Of a DNA stretch of 64,000 nt, positions 34,735 through 44,510 are shown piece by piece. The stretch covers positions 603,715 to 667,714 of the forward strand of contig CAWBNG010000008.1 in assembly GCA_963790075.1 (NCBI GenBank), read 5' to 3'. The translations under genes were made by a program, and so were the position numbers. The stretch comes from CAYOUV01 sp963790075. GTDB taxonomy: Bacteria > Chloroflexota > Anaerolineae > Anaerolineales > Villigracilaceae. Every line of letters starts with the position of its first letter. Position 1 is the first letter of the stretch. The notes under the pieces are model-generated. The model made no database searches. It saw only the letters and a list, made by a program, of their open reading frames with translations, and had not been told where the DNA came from.

Positions 34735-37002
34735 TCATTTGCAGCCACCATCCTCGACGACCAGACGTTCGGAAAATCCGCTGCTGTTAAAGGCTTCCAA
34801 TTCATAGGTAAGGGATTTATTCACGGGTGGGTTATCCTGGTAAACGGTCCCGTTTGCCTTGAAAGTGGCAATTACTTTGCTGTTTCTATACAGCGTATAC
34901 CCTTCAGCACCTGCTGAGGCATTCCATACCAATTTGAGTGAAAATCCATTCTTCGAACAGGTGCGAGCGGAGATCGCAAAGCTGGCAGGGGTTCCCGGCA
35001 GTCCAAGGGATACCGTCTGGACAGGGAGTCCTTCGGCCAGGTTGTTTGTCTCCACGGTCGCGTAGGAAATCCAGCAATGGTCTGTGCTGTTGGGGATGAG
35101 CACCCACCACCAGCGCGGATCGGTCGCATTACGACCGTCGGCCTGCGCGGTATCTCCCTGTTGAAAGCCTGAGATATCACGATACAAAGTGCCCGGCCCT
35201 TTGCGGCAAAAGGCATTTTTTGTGAATGTGAGTATGATCGGCGTGGGAACCTGGGGTGTATCGGTATAGAGCGGAATGACCCCGGGGACCCCGCCAGAGG
35301 GCGTTACGAACTCAAGGGGCGCAGTCGCTGAGGAAATTTGTAATTCATACGCACCAACATCGCAGCCATGAGACCTTGGACGGAGAGCCCCGCGCTGATC
35401 GTCCTCGAGAGAACAGACAATACCTGCATCGATCAGCGGACTGCCCGGCAAGAGCGGAATGACCGACACTCCGCCGAATCCCAGGGAAAATCCTCCTTCG
35501 AACCACGAAGCATCTACCGCAGTAAGCGGACCAAGACCAAGATTGTCTTCGGTCCAGCTCTCATTACAAACAAATTCTCCGAGGCCGACGACGGCAGCGT
35601 TGCACCAGAGAACCACCAAATCAACCACGACCAGATTTGCGGGAGGGTCAAAGGAAGAAGACAATCCCGTACTTTGTCTTGCCACGGTGACCCCGACAAG
35701 CTTAAGACGCGCGCCCTCGACTTGTTCGATACCAAAACCGCGATTCTTGGTGATGGTCGTATTGTACACACCCACAGACAACTCTCCGCGCGCGAATATC
35801 CCGATCCGATTATCAAAAATGGAGGAATGCGAAATATCCGTCTCCCCGCCATACACGTCAACCCCCACGCAATGGTTGCCTTGAATATTGCTACGCATGA
35901 CCCCGAGAGCACCCGCCTGGTTGACAACAGCGCACGAGTCCGAATCTCCATTCTCGTTGCCAAAAACCTGCACGCGGTCAAGGGTCATTTCATAGGTAGT
36001 AACTGGATTTCCAGTGGCATTGCGATGAGGAAAATGTACGCTGTTATTTAAGACAGCTTGACCAAAATTATTCGAGATTGTGCTATTCCAGAGGTTCATT
36101 TCCCCGCTGTTGGATATAGTAGGATTGCTGGAGCCCCGCCCGCTCGAGGAAGGCCGTACATCCAGATAGCCGTTGCTGTCAAATGTACTGCCCTCGTCAT
36201 TGGCCTGCCCGCTGCTATTCACCAATGCCGAAGTGATATTATGCGTAAACGTAGCACCCACCAATCGAAGATCACCATTATTCAATATCCCAATGACATT
36301 CTTCTCGATCACGGTTCTCAGGATATGGGCGGAACCACCACGCTCAATACTTATACCAGTATCGTGCCCCGAAATCACCAAATCGTTCGAGACCAGAGCA
36401 AGGCCTCCGAGGATTTGTATCCCCGTTTGACTCTGCTCAATCAGAGAATTGGTGATCTTGGCAATACCGTTATCCTGGACGAGGATCCCGAGCTTGCCAT
36501 AGTAGACACGGCAATTTTCGATTGAGATGTCAGCTCGACCATGCACATTGATACCACCATAGGCGCCATTGCTGGCATCAATGCCCAGGCCGCGAATGAC
36601 CACGGGGATCGAACTATCCGCTCCAAAAGTATATGCCCATTTGTTGGAATGGAAGATAGTTTGGTCCTGCCCGGCACCGATCAAGGTGACGCCACTCGTA
36701 AGTTCATATAAAAACCGGTCCGCCCGTGCAGGAGTTGCGGGGTCCTCAGCAACATAATACTGGCCGGGACCGATATTGACGGTGCTGTTCAGGTGGGTTC
36801 TAGATTTATCCAACGCAGCTTGTAGCGTAAGACAAGCACGCCCCGGTTCTGGCCCCAGGCAGTCGTTCGCATCGTTGCCAGCGATGGACACATATAATTC
36901 GAGCGGCCCTAAAACATCTTCAGCCACAGGGATCAACCCACAGCCACTGGACAGAGCCCCAAGCATTAATATCACGATGAACCTTTGAAAAAATCTAAAC
37001 AT
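34735..37002 (-). CDS. Parallel beta-helix lipoprotein with SH3-like and fibronectin-like C-terminal domains
   Basis: Start at ATG 37002 with GGAAGGA upstream, 755 residues. The signal peptide ends in lipobox LSSGC. Residues about 35-520 form right-handed beta-helix coils (repeated short strands such as ISIENCRVYYGKLGILVQDNG), with a DUF1565-like opening. A bacterial SH3-like segment (CRKGPGTLYRDISGFQQGD) sits near 590-640, and a fibronectin-III-like tail (LVWNASAGAEGYTLYR) ends the protein. It is probably a cell-surface carbohydrate- or protein-binding factor. A GAACCT/AGGTTC hairpin at 34697-34717 may terminate it. Confidence 0.82.
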   Translation of the reverse strand: MFRFFQRFIVILMLGALSSGCGLIPVAEDVLGPLELYVSIAGNDANDCLGPEPGRACLTLQAALDKSRTHLNSTVNIGPGQYYVAEDPATPARADRFLYELTSGVTLIGAGQDQTIFHSNKWAYTFGADSSIPVVIRGLGIDASNGAYGGINVHGRADISIENCRVYYGKLGILVQDNGIAKITNSLIEQSQTGIQILGGLALVSNDLVISGHDTGISIERGGSAHILRTVIEKNVIGILNNGDLRLVGATFTHNITSALVNSSGQANDEGSTFDSNGYLDVRPSSSGRGSSNPTISNSGEMNLWNSTISNNFGQAVLNNSVHFPHRNATGNPVTTYEMTLDRVQVFGNENGDSDSCAVVNQAGALGVMRSNIQGNHCVGVDVYGGETDISHSSIFDNRIGIFARGELSVGVYNTTITKNRGFGIEQVEGARLKLVGVTVARQSTGLSSSFDPPANLVVVDLVVLWCNAAVVGLGEFVCNESWTEDNLGLGPLTAVDASWFEGGFSLGFGGVSVIPLLPGSPLIDAGIVCSLEDDQRGALRPRSHGCDVGAYELQISSATAPLEFVTPSGGVPGVIPLYTDTPQVPTPIILTFTKNAFCRKGPGTLYRDISGFQQGDTAQADGRNATDPRWWWVLIPNSTDHCWISYATVETNNLAEGLPVQTVSLGLPGTPASFAISARTCSKNGFSLKLVWNASAGAEGYTLYRNSKVIATFKANGTVYQDNPPVNKSLTYELEAFNSSGFSERLVVEDGGCK

Positions 37003-37920
37003 GGTATTAAATCCTTCCAAAAGCCTGTGTGCTCCCCCCCCCCAGATGCAGGGGAAGATGAATAAAGCAAAAAACAGTCCTGGACGAACCGGTTAACAAC
37101 TCGAGATGCACCATTAAGTACTCTCAACGAGGACAGGATGCTCGCGATCGTCTAATACACTGTTATTTTCCTTGACTCGGGCAAGTCATGGTTTATGGGT
37201 AATATTGCAACTGTGTGATGTAATCCCACCTTATCATGCGATATCTTCCCGACGCACAATTCGTTATTGATACATATATTATCACGAATATCCAAATTAA
37301 TGGCTACCCAAAGGCCATACACTTTGAACTCCTAAAAAGAAGGGGAAAGTGGAACAGGCGGTGGAAGTCTACAAGAAAAACCTGCTGGGCTCACAAAGTG
37401 TAAAAGATTACTGGGTCGTGGTCTGGGGTATTGAGCGGCTGGTCGATTGCGACGAGTACGGTGAGTTGTGGATTTGCCAGGACTGCTGGGAGGCTGCCCC
37501 CGACCTGTCTGCGTCTGAGTAAGATAATTGACTTTCCCCCGCAAGGTGAAATATACAGCGACAGCCTGCATGAGGTGTGTGCCGTTCAACCCCAATTCTG
37601 GCGCAAATGTGCTTGAGCCGGTCGAAAAATACGGACAAGTTGGCCATTAAATATGGAAAACCATTCAACTAGCCCGTAATAATAAAAAGAGTCCCAATGG
37701 TTAGATGCCCTTTTTACCTCGGCGTTTATGGGGCGGAAGGTGATTATGACCATTAAACCCCCAGTTTCAGATGATGCTCTTTTGAGTTGTTAAAACCATA
37801 TAGGGATATTTTTTTACAGAAAGATGATATTAGTCAATTGTGAAGTCTTCCGGAAACCAGTAGAATAATTATAGAATGTTTCAGAAAGAAGATAAAAACT
37901 TTCCAGATGTCTTCTATTAG
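37003..37920. other. Long intergenic region with a gene fragment
   Basis: Over 900 bases without an intact gene. It holds a ten-C homopolymer (37034-37043), the zinc-knuckle fragment at 37435-37523, and AT-rich DNA before the kinase gene. I found no tRNA, repeat array or clear riboswitch. Confidence 0.6.
37435..37523 (+). pseudogene. Truncated zinc-knuckle gene fragment (copy B of 89-bp repeat)
   Basis: It encodes RLVDCDEYGELWICQDCW and the following AAPDLSASE, then TAA, matching the C-terminus of the protein at 32775-32975. The first CxxC knuckle has no counterpart upstream, so this is a 5'-truncated duplicate. Confidence 0.75.
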
Positions 37921-39991
37921 TTGGGCTCGCAAGTGATATTCCTTTATTTCATTTATGGATTGGCATTTGAGGGGTTGGGGCTGGCGGCGTATTTACAATT
38001 AAGAATGGAAGGTGATTTTCCATTAAAAAAAAGAGCTACCTTGGTTGGCAGCCTTTGGTTTTATAGGTGGCGCCGCTGGTTGGGTAGATATGTTTTGGAC
38101 AAGTGGGTCAATTCAAGAGTTTGATCAGATACTTAGTATTATTCGAGTTGTGCTCCATATCTTAACCGGTTTACTTCTTCTACGCTTCGGATGGGGGATG
38201 TTGAATAATTTGAATCCATTACCCGCGTGGAGTATTTTTATCCCTGGAATATTGATTGTCCCGATTGCTTTCGTGATTACATATGCATCGACAACCTTTA
38301 TTACTCCATCTCCAATCGAGATTCCAATTGAAATCTGGACTCGTTATCTGCTCTACCTACCAGGTAGTTTACTCGCTGGGATTGGGTTTCTACGGCAATG
38401 GTACGCTCAACGAAAGCTGAAAATGTATGATGTCTCCAAGCTCATGCTCGGAGCTGGGTTGGCGTTTTTATTTGAAGCCGTTGTCGTTGGATTGATCGTT
38501 CCGGCTGCACCTTATGGTCCCGCTTCTTATTACAACTATGACCGTGTAATCTACAATGCTTTTGTTGGGGAAACCCTTAATGTAAATCAACCCTACGGAT
38601 TAAACGCCTGGCTTGATTATCAAAGCGTGTTGAATACGACCGGTCTTCCTATTGAAATCTGGCGCATGCTATCGGCCGTCGTCGTGACCTTTTTTGTAGT
38701 CAAAGCCCTTGATGTCTTCGAAGCGATTCGAAAACGTCAGGTACAGGCGCTTCAGGATGAACGAGACCGAGCCCAGCAGGCAGCAATTGAAACGCAAATC
38801 CTTGCTCGTCAAACTGCAGAAAACTGGGCCAATGCACTGGTGAATACCAGTCGTCGAATCGCAGAATTAAATGACGTGGATGAAATCCTGCGGCAGATTG
38901 TATTAAACCTTCGCGAACTCCTGGATGCAAATTTTGTTGGACTGGCAATTGTTGACCAGCAAAATAGGAATCTGGAACTGAAATGTTACTCGACCATTAA
39001 AAAGACTGACCTTACCGCTAGTTCTGTCTTCGTCGTAACTAATCCGCTCATTTTGAATGCGATGCAATCTTCCAGTTCCTATCTTTCACAGGGGGATGAG
39101 GCGGCGGAGATGTTCGCGGGGCTTTGCTTTTTCAGTCAACAAGAAGCAAATGCTGTTGCGATCGTTCCATTAAAATTGGACAATGTCGCCATCGGCGCGC
39201 TTTGGATTGCCAGATTTGATAAGCGGAACTTTTCCGAAACCGACCTGATTTATCTGGAGAGTATGGCTGATCAAGCAGTCATTGCTATCCAGCATGGCTT
39301 GATGACTTCTCAATTGCAGTCCCTTTCAATCGTTGAAGAACGTGCCCGTATCGCCCGCGAGATGCACGACGGATTGGCACAGGTATTGGGCTATCTCAAT
39401 TTACAAGTCCAAACTCTTGGCACTCTGTTAAAACAAGGAAAATCCGAGCAGTTGCAGGATGAGTTGCTCCAAATGCGGCAGGCTGTTCAAACTGCCAACG
39501 CAGATGTGCGTGAGAATATCCTAAGTTTGCGTACGACACTTGCGAAGGAGAAAGGCCTGGTCTCGGCAGTAAAAGAATACTTGGACGAGTTCGGTATTCA
39601 GACCGGAATCGAGATCCGGTTCGCGGATCTAACCGAAGGGGTATTAAATCTACCTTCTGTGGCAGAGGTTCAGTTGGTATGTATCTTGCAAGAGGCATTG
39701 GCAAATGTTCGCAAGCATGCCAACGCAACTTTTGTAAATGTTTCAATTACGAAAAATCAACAAAAGGATAATTCAGAAGAAATCGATATGAAAGTCGACG
39801 ATAATGGGTTCGGTTTCACGCTTTCCAACTCAAAACGGAGTTTTGGTCTGCAAACGATGCGCGAGCGGGCTGAAAGCGTCGGAGGTAGACTGTTCATTCA
39901 ATCTGATCCCGGGAATGGTACTCAAATTGAGTGCAGGCTTCCCTGCCTTAAACAGGAGCGCCTGCAAAAACGGAGCGTGGTGATTCGGTGA
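37921..39991 (+). CDS. Membrane-bound NarL-type sensor histidine kinase, frameshifted in poly(A) at 38024-38031
   Basis: The intact reading needs a one-base correction. MGSQVIFLYFIYGLAFEGLG (frame of 37921) must join LPWLAAFGFIGGAAGW (frame of 38045). The junction is a run of eight A; seven would give FPLKKELPW in one frame. The span is 690 codons plus one base. Domains: seven or so helices at about 1-235, coiled coil, GAF at about 290-430, HisKA_3 (RIAREMHDGLAQVLGY) and HATPase (ILQEALANVRKHANA, DDNGFGF). TTG 37921 or GTG 37933 could start it. It heads an operon with a DmsC paralogue and a response regulator. Confidence 0.85.
38024..38031 (+). other. Poly(A)8 frameshift site in histidine kinase gene
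   Basis: CCATT is followed by eight A then GAGC. One fewer A restores the frame. The run is also long enough for transcriptional or ribosomal slippage. Confidence 0.75.
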
Positions 39992-40016
39992 GTACAAAAT
40001 GGAGTGATATCAATCT

Positions 40017-40937
40017 ATGAATTTTCGCGAATGGGCCCTTCCCGTTTATTCAATTCTAATGCAGTTGGCCATAGGAGCCATGTTAGTGTTGTGGATTCTA
40101 AGGTGGCTTGCAAGTACCAAATTTAGCCCAAGAGATATGAACAGAATTATTCACAATCCGATTCTGGTCATCTTGTTTACGGCTATTGTTGCCATGATAG
40201 GTGCTCATTTCCATTTAAGCAAGCCCTTCTACTCATTTTATGCGGTAAGTAACTTCAAGAGCTCTTGGTTGAGCCGAGAGATCGTATTTACAGTGATGTT
40301 TTTTTATACGCTGCTCGCTCTTTGGATTTTCAGCCGCTCTAAGAGGAATCATCAAAAATTGGTGGCAGCCTTGGGGTGGTTGGCTATATTGTTTGGCGTG
40401 ATTTTGGTGTATTGCATGGCGCGCATTTATATGCTTCCCACCCAGGTAGCCTGGAACACCTCTGCTGTAATTGTATCCTTCTACACGACTACGGTTTTAC
40501 TTGGAGCGATGACTATTGCTTGCTTGCTTGTGTTGGATCTGGAGTTTGCTGAAATCCAAAAAACAAAGGATATTGCAATCCGCAAACAAGTTATCGAATA
40601 CAGCATGAATTGGCTGGTAGCAGTTGCTTCTTTAGCTGTGATAGTCGATATCGCCGTTACGTTTTACCAAATTTATCTTCTCGGTCAAGGGGGGGGGATT
40701 TCCCAAATCAGTCTTCAACTTCTATTTGACCTGTACACTCCTCTTTTCGTGCTGCGCCTCCTTTTCATAATCGTTGCTCCCTGTTGGATAGGATATGCTG
40801 TTTATAGAATGCATAAAGTAAAGCTGTCCCTACGGGAACTGACCGTGCCCGTTTACATGTCCTGTCTCCTGATTTTGATTGGGGAGATTGTCGGTCGTTT
40901 CTTATTCTATGCCACTCATATTCGCATTGGTCTTTAA
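40017..40937 (+). CDS. DmsC-like membrane anchor paralogue between kinase and regulator
   Basis: This 306-residue, eight-helix protein has the same length and landmarks as the DmsC at 45134-46054: REWALPVYSIL at the start, HFHLSKP, SSWLSRE, ARIYMLPTQVAWNT and the ending GRFLFYATHIRIG. DmsC anchors DMSO reductase and oxidises menaquinol. Here no catalytic or Fe-S subunit gene adjoins it; instead it lies 25 bases after the kinase and 11 bases before the response regulator. It may act as a quinol-sensing partner of the kinase; that is inference. Confidence 0.8.
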   Translation: MNFREWALPVYSILMQLAIGAMLVLWILRWLASTKFSPRDMNRIIHNPILVILFTAIVAMIGAHFHLSKPFYSFYAVSNFKSSWLSREIVFTVMFFYTLLALWIFSRSKRNHQKLVAALGWLAILFGVILVYCMARIYMLPTQVAWNTSAVIVSFYTTTVLLGAMTIACLLVLDLEFAEIQKTKDIAIRKQVIEYSMNWLVAVASLAVIVDIAVTFYQIYLLGQGGGISQISLQLLFDLYTPLFVLRLLFIIVAPCWIGYAVYRMHKVKLSLRELTVPVYMSCLLILIGEIVGRFLFYATHIRIGL

Positions 40938-40948
40938 GGGTTGATGCC

Positions 40949-41620
40949 ATGACCATAAAAGTGTTAATTGCTGACGATCATAAGCTATTTCGCCAGGGGT
41001 TAATGGGCCTGATGCGAACGCGTGATGACCTGGTTGAGGTTATCGGGGAAGCATCTACCGGAGTTGAGGCTATTGCGCTTGCCGAAAAACTTTCCCCGGA
41101 TGTCATCTTGATGGACATCTATATGCCGGAAATGGATGGCTTGCAAGCTGCCAAAGTAATACGAGCGAAATTCCCCAATATTGCGATCGTCATGTTGACC
41201 TCTTCAGAAAGAGATGGTCACCTTTATGAGGCGGTTCAAATAGGAGTATCCGGATATTTATTGAAGAATCTGGATGCATCTGAACTTTTTGACCTGCTGA
41301 CTGGTGTAGTGAGAGGTGAGACAGCCATGACGCGTGCCCTGGCAAGCAAGTTATTGAAAGCTGTAGCAAATCGTCTGGCTGATGAGGATAAAGGAGAGGA
41401 GGCACTAACTGAGCGCGAGCTTTTTGTCCTGCGTCTGGTTGCGAGTGGGGCCAAAAATTCAGAGATTGCTGAAAAACTCTCTATTTCGATCAATACCGTC
41501 AAAAGCCATCTAAAAAACATATTGGAAAAACTGCAACTCGATAACAGGACTCAAGCAGCCACCTATGCTTTGAAACATGGATTGGTATCACCGCACGATA
41601 GCTGGCCAGATGAGAAATGA
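40949..41620 (+). CDS. NarL/FixJ-family response regulator
   Basis: This 223-residue protein has an N-terminal receiver domain with VLIADDHKLFRQGL, the phosphoacceptor in VILMDIYMPEMDG (about Asp54) and MLTSSE. The LuxR-type helix-turn-helix is at about 145-205 (LTERELFVLRLVASGAKNSE then IAEKLSISINTVKSHLKNIL). It is co-transcribed with the kinase and the DmsC paralogue and lies directly upstream of dmsABC, so it probably controls that operon. The last gene before a strong hairpin. Confidence 0.93.
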   Translation: MTIKVLIADDHKLFRQGLMGLMRTRDDLVEVIGEASTGVEAIALAEKLSPDVILMDIYMPEMDGLQAAKVIRAKFPNIAIVMLTSSERDGHLYEAVQIGVSGYLLKNLDASELFDLLTGVVRGETAMTRALASKLLKAVANRLADEDKGEEALTERELFVLRLVASGAKNSEIAEKLSISINTVKSHLKNILEKLQLDNRTQAATYALKHGLVSPHDSWPDEK

Positions 41621-41856
41621 CGAAGAGGGGGAGCGTTTGTGGAAATCTTAGTCTCGATGATTTGATCAGCGCAATGAACTAATGATAAGCGGATTGGCAA
41701 ATCATTTGGCATGTAATTAAGCCGATCCTTCGCAAATTTTAATAGATTGTTAGCAGAGGTGTGTCTGGGGAAGCTTGGCAATCAAATGATGCTGCAAGGA
41801 TCGAAAGGGCTCCTTTCTGGTTTGTTATAGCCCTTGGTAACCTCACATTCCGGCAG

Positions 41857-41876
41857 CCTCACCCAAACGGGTGAGG
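41857..41876 (+). terminator. Hairpin terminator after two-component operon
   Basis: CCTCACCC (41857-41864), loop AAAC, GGGTGAGG (41869-41876) is a perfect 8-bp stem. No long T-run follows, so termination may be partial. Confidence 0.6.
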
Positions 41877-41946
41877 GGAAATTCCTCTTAATGGGGATGA
41901 TGTGCATCCCTATAGATGATAATCTAATAGTGAATAAATACACAAT

Positions 41947-41964
41947 TTTGGCTCTTAAGCCAAA
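41947..41964. promoter_or_regulatory. Inverted repeat TTTGGCT-CTTA-AGCCAAA before dmsA
   Basis: Perfect 7-bp arms with a 4-base spacer lie about 130 bases before the dmsA start. This could be the binding site of the adjacent response regulator or a small hairpin. Confidence 0.35.
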
Positions 41965-42090
41965 TTTCGCTGGTGGGAGGTTGCCTATTGAAAAAGAAAT
42001 TCTTTCAATCCTTGTTCTACTTGCTCAAGCTTTCAACCTTGCTTCACACGAGCATATTCATGTTTTCGATGAGTTCTCTGGAGGAAAACA

Positions 42091-44499
42091 ATGACTGAAA
42101 CAAATTTCCTCACCAAAATCCTTAACGACACCGTGATGACCCGCCGCAGTTTCCTGAAATGGAGTGCGGCGTTGGGTGGCACCGCCGCTTTGGCAGGTGG
42201 CCTCGATTTTGGTCTTAAGACGGTTGCAAATGTCGCTGCGGCTGGTGATGAACAAACACTAACGGTAGCTTGCTACCATAACTGCGGAGGGCGCTGTATC
42301 CTGGCAGCTAAAGTCAAGGATGGTACGATCCAACGGTTGGTCCCGGATCAAGATCCCGTGGATACATTTGAGGATCCTCGCGCTACCCCATGTGTACGTG
42401 GCCGTTCGCAGACACATCGTGTCTATTCAGTTGAGCGCTTGAAATACCCAATGAAACGTGTTGGCAAACGCGGTGAGGGAAATTTTGAGAGGATTAGTTG
42501 GGATGAGGCGCTCGATACAATTGCCAGTGAGATGAAGCGCATCCAAGAAAAATATGGCAATGAATCGTTTTATTACAACTATGCAACAGGCCAGATTGCA
42601 GGCGGCATCGATAGTTCCTATAAAGGTGCGGGTCCAATTTCAAGAATGATGAATTTGTTTGGCGGATATGTAAACTTCTACGGGACTTACAGCTCTGCCT
42701 GTTACTCGGCCGTACAGCAATATATTGTGAATGGCGGCTCAAACTCAGTGGATGATCTGGTGAATTCCAAGCTGGTGGTTCTATTTGCCGACAACCCCCT
42801 GGTAACCCGTTCTGGCGGAAAGAATGATGGCTATTACCATCTCAAAGCCAAACAGGCTGGCGCAAAGTATATTGTTATCGACCCTCGGTATACTGATAGC
42901 GCGGCAACCCTCGAAGCGGAATGGATCCCCATCTACCCAGGCACAGACGTAGCTTTAATTGCTGCGTTGGCTTTTGTAATGATCAAGGAAGATTTGTACG
43001 ACAAGGAGTTTGTCGCCACTCATACAGCTGGTTTTGATGAAAACAACCTACCCGAGGGGGCACCGAAGAATAGCTCCTGGATGGCCTACCTTATGGGCTG
43101 GGCAGATGGCGTAGTGAAAAACCCAGATTGGGCAGCTGCAATCACTGGTATTCCGGCTGACAGGATCGTGACGCTGGCTCGTGAAATTGCGCAGACGAAA
43201 CCCTGTTCTATGCTGCAGGGACTAGGCTGGCAGCGGCGTGCCTACGGGGAACAGCCCGTTCGGGCCCTGCCAATTTTGGCTGCCATGACCGGTAACTTTG
43301 GCATCAGTGGCGGCGGCACAGGTATGCGATCAAGCGGTGGAACCAGTCTCCCGATCGGTAGTTTCCCGGTTGGTTCGAATCCGATCACGAGCACGATCTC
43401 AGTGTTCATGTGGCCTGACTTCATTGAACGAGGTAGTGAAATGACCTCAGGGCCAAAAGACCGTATCAAGGGAGCCGAAAAACTCAGTGCCAACATGAAG
43501 TTCATGTGGAACTGGGCTGGCAATTGCATCACCAATCAACATGCTGATGTTAACGGAACCACCAAGATGTTACAAGACGAGTCAAAGCTTGAGTTTATTG
43601 TGGTTGCCGATGTGGTGATGACACCCAGCGCTAAATTTGCTGACATCTTGCTACCTGAAACGACGAGCTATGAAATCGACAACATCATCTCGGGAAATGG
43701 GTCAGGAACGGCAAACTTCACTGTCTTCAGCCACAAGTTGATTGAGCCGCTGTATGAATTTAAAGATGTCCTTTGGATTGCCGAACAGCTAGCTGACCGC
43801 TTGGGGTTGGGTGACGATTTCCGTGACGGACACACTTCACGTGAAGATTGGCTACATGACATTGTGGATGTGGCTCGAGAAAAAGACGAAAACTTTCCTA
43901 CCTATGACGAGTTCAAGAAGATGGGGGCTTACAAGAAACTCGGAGGCGGTGGCGTTATCTCGTTTGCCAGTTTCCATGATGATCCGGTGGCTAACCCACT
44001 AACGACCGACACAGGCAAGATCGAAATCTATTCACCATTCTTGGCCAGCCAGAATGACCCCAACGAGATTCCGGCTATTCCCAAATACATTCCCGAGTGG
44101 GAGGGGGTGAGTGATCCTTTACGTGGGAAATACCCGCTCTTGATGACCGGTTTTCATTTCATTGCGCGTTCTCACTCGACCTTTGACAATGTGGACTATT
44201 TGCGGGAAGCTCATACGCAGTCCATCTGGATCAACTCGTTGGATGCCAAGCAACGCGGTATAAAACTTGGAGACATGGTCAAAGTCTACAACGACCGTGG
44301 TGAAATCCATCTGCCGGCCTTTGTAACCAATAGAGTCCGCCCTGGAGTTACAGCGGTACCGCAAGGTGCTTGGCACACTCCAGATTCACATGGAGTAGAT
44401 ATACGAGGTTGTATTAATACATTGACCAAATATCAACCGACCCCGTTTGCCAAGGGCAACCCTCAGCATACCAACCTGGTTCAGGTCGAGAAGGTATAA
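42091..44499 (+). CDS. dmsA: DMSO-reductase-family molybdopterin oxidoreductase catalytic subunit
   Basis: This 802-residue protein has a Tat signal (TRRSFLKWSAALGGTAALAGG), so it folds in the cytoplasm and is exported. The N-terminal [4Fe-4S] site is CYHNCGGRC with a later CVRG. Molybdopterin-binding landmarks include RISWDEALDTIASEM, GTYSSACYS (likely Mo-ligand region), LQGLGWQRRAYGEQPVRALP and the C-terminal GAWHTPD. Length and neighbours match E. coli DmsA (about 800 residues). The real acceptor could be DMSO, TMAO or another S- or N-oxide; the sequence alone does not decide. GGAGG precedes the ATG. Confidence 0.85.
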   Translation: MTETNFLTKILNDTVMTRRSFLKWSAALGGTAALAGGLDFGLKTVANVAAAGDEQTLTVACYHNCGGRCILAAKVKDGTIQRLVPDQDPVDTFEDPRATPCVRGRSQTHRVYSVERLKYPMKRVGKRGEGNFERISWDEALDTIASEMKRIQEKYGNESFYYNYATGQIAGGIDSSYKGAGPISRMMNLFGGYVNFYGTYSSACYSAVQQYIVNGGSNSVDDLVNSKLVVLFADNPLVTRSGGKNDGYYHLKAKQAGAKYIVIDPRYTDSAATLEAEWIPIYPGTDVALIAALAFVMIKEDLYDKEFVATHTAGFDENNLPEGAPKNSSWMAYLMGWADGVVKNPDWAAAITGIPADRIVTLAREIAQTKPCSMLQGLGWQRRAYGEQPVRALPILAAMTGNFGISGGGTGMRSSGGTSLPIGSFPVGSNPITSTISVFMWPDFIERGSEMTSGPKDRIKGAEKLSANMKFMWNWAGNCITNQHADVNGTTKMLQDESKLEFIVVADVVMTPSAKFADILLPETTSYEIDNIISGNGSGTANFTVFSHKLIEPLYEFKDVLWIAEQLADRLGLGDDFRDGHTSREDWLHDIVDVAREKDENFPTYDEFKKMGAYKKLGGGGVISFASFHDDPVANPLTTDTGKIEIYSPFLASQNDPNEIPAIPKYIPEWEGVSDPLRGKYPLLMTGFHFIARSHSTFDNVDYLREAHTQSIWINSLDAKQRGIKLGDMVKVYNDRGEIHLPAFVTNRVRPGVTAVPQGAWHTPDSHGVDIRGCINTLTKYQPTPFAKGNPQHTNLVQVEKV

Positions 44500-44510
44500 G
44501 GAGACGAACC

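Larger units (their letters stand above)
41621..42090. other. Intergenic region between response regulator and dmsA
   Basis: This region holds a terminator hairpin, an inverted repeat that may be an operator, and the dmsA leader with GGAGG seven bases before the ATG. A short open frame from 41834 crosses the terminator and is not convincing as a gene. Confidence 0.6.

Noticed and set aside
37034..37043. Ten-C run as a phase-variation tract
   Set aside because: It lies outside any gene and upstream of a gene start, so a switching role is only speculative; a sequencing artefact is also possible.
41834..42094. An 86-residue protein upstream of dmsA
   Set aside because: It runs through a terminator hairpin and an inverted repeat, has no family features and no convincing ribosome binding site.
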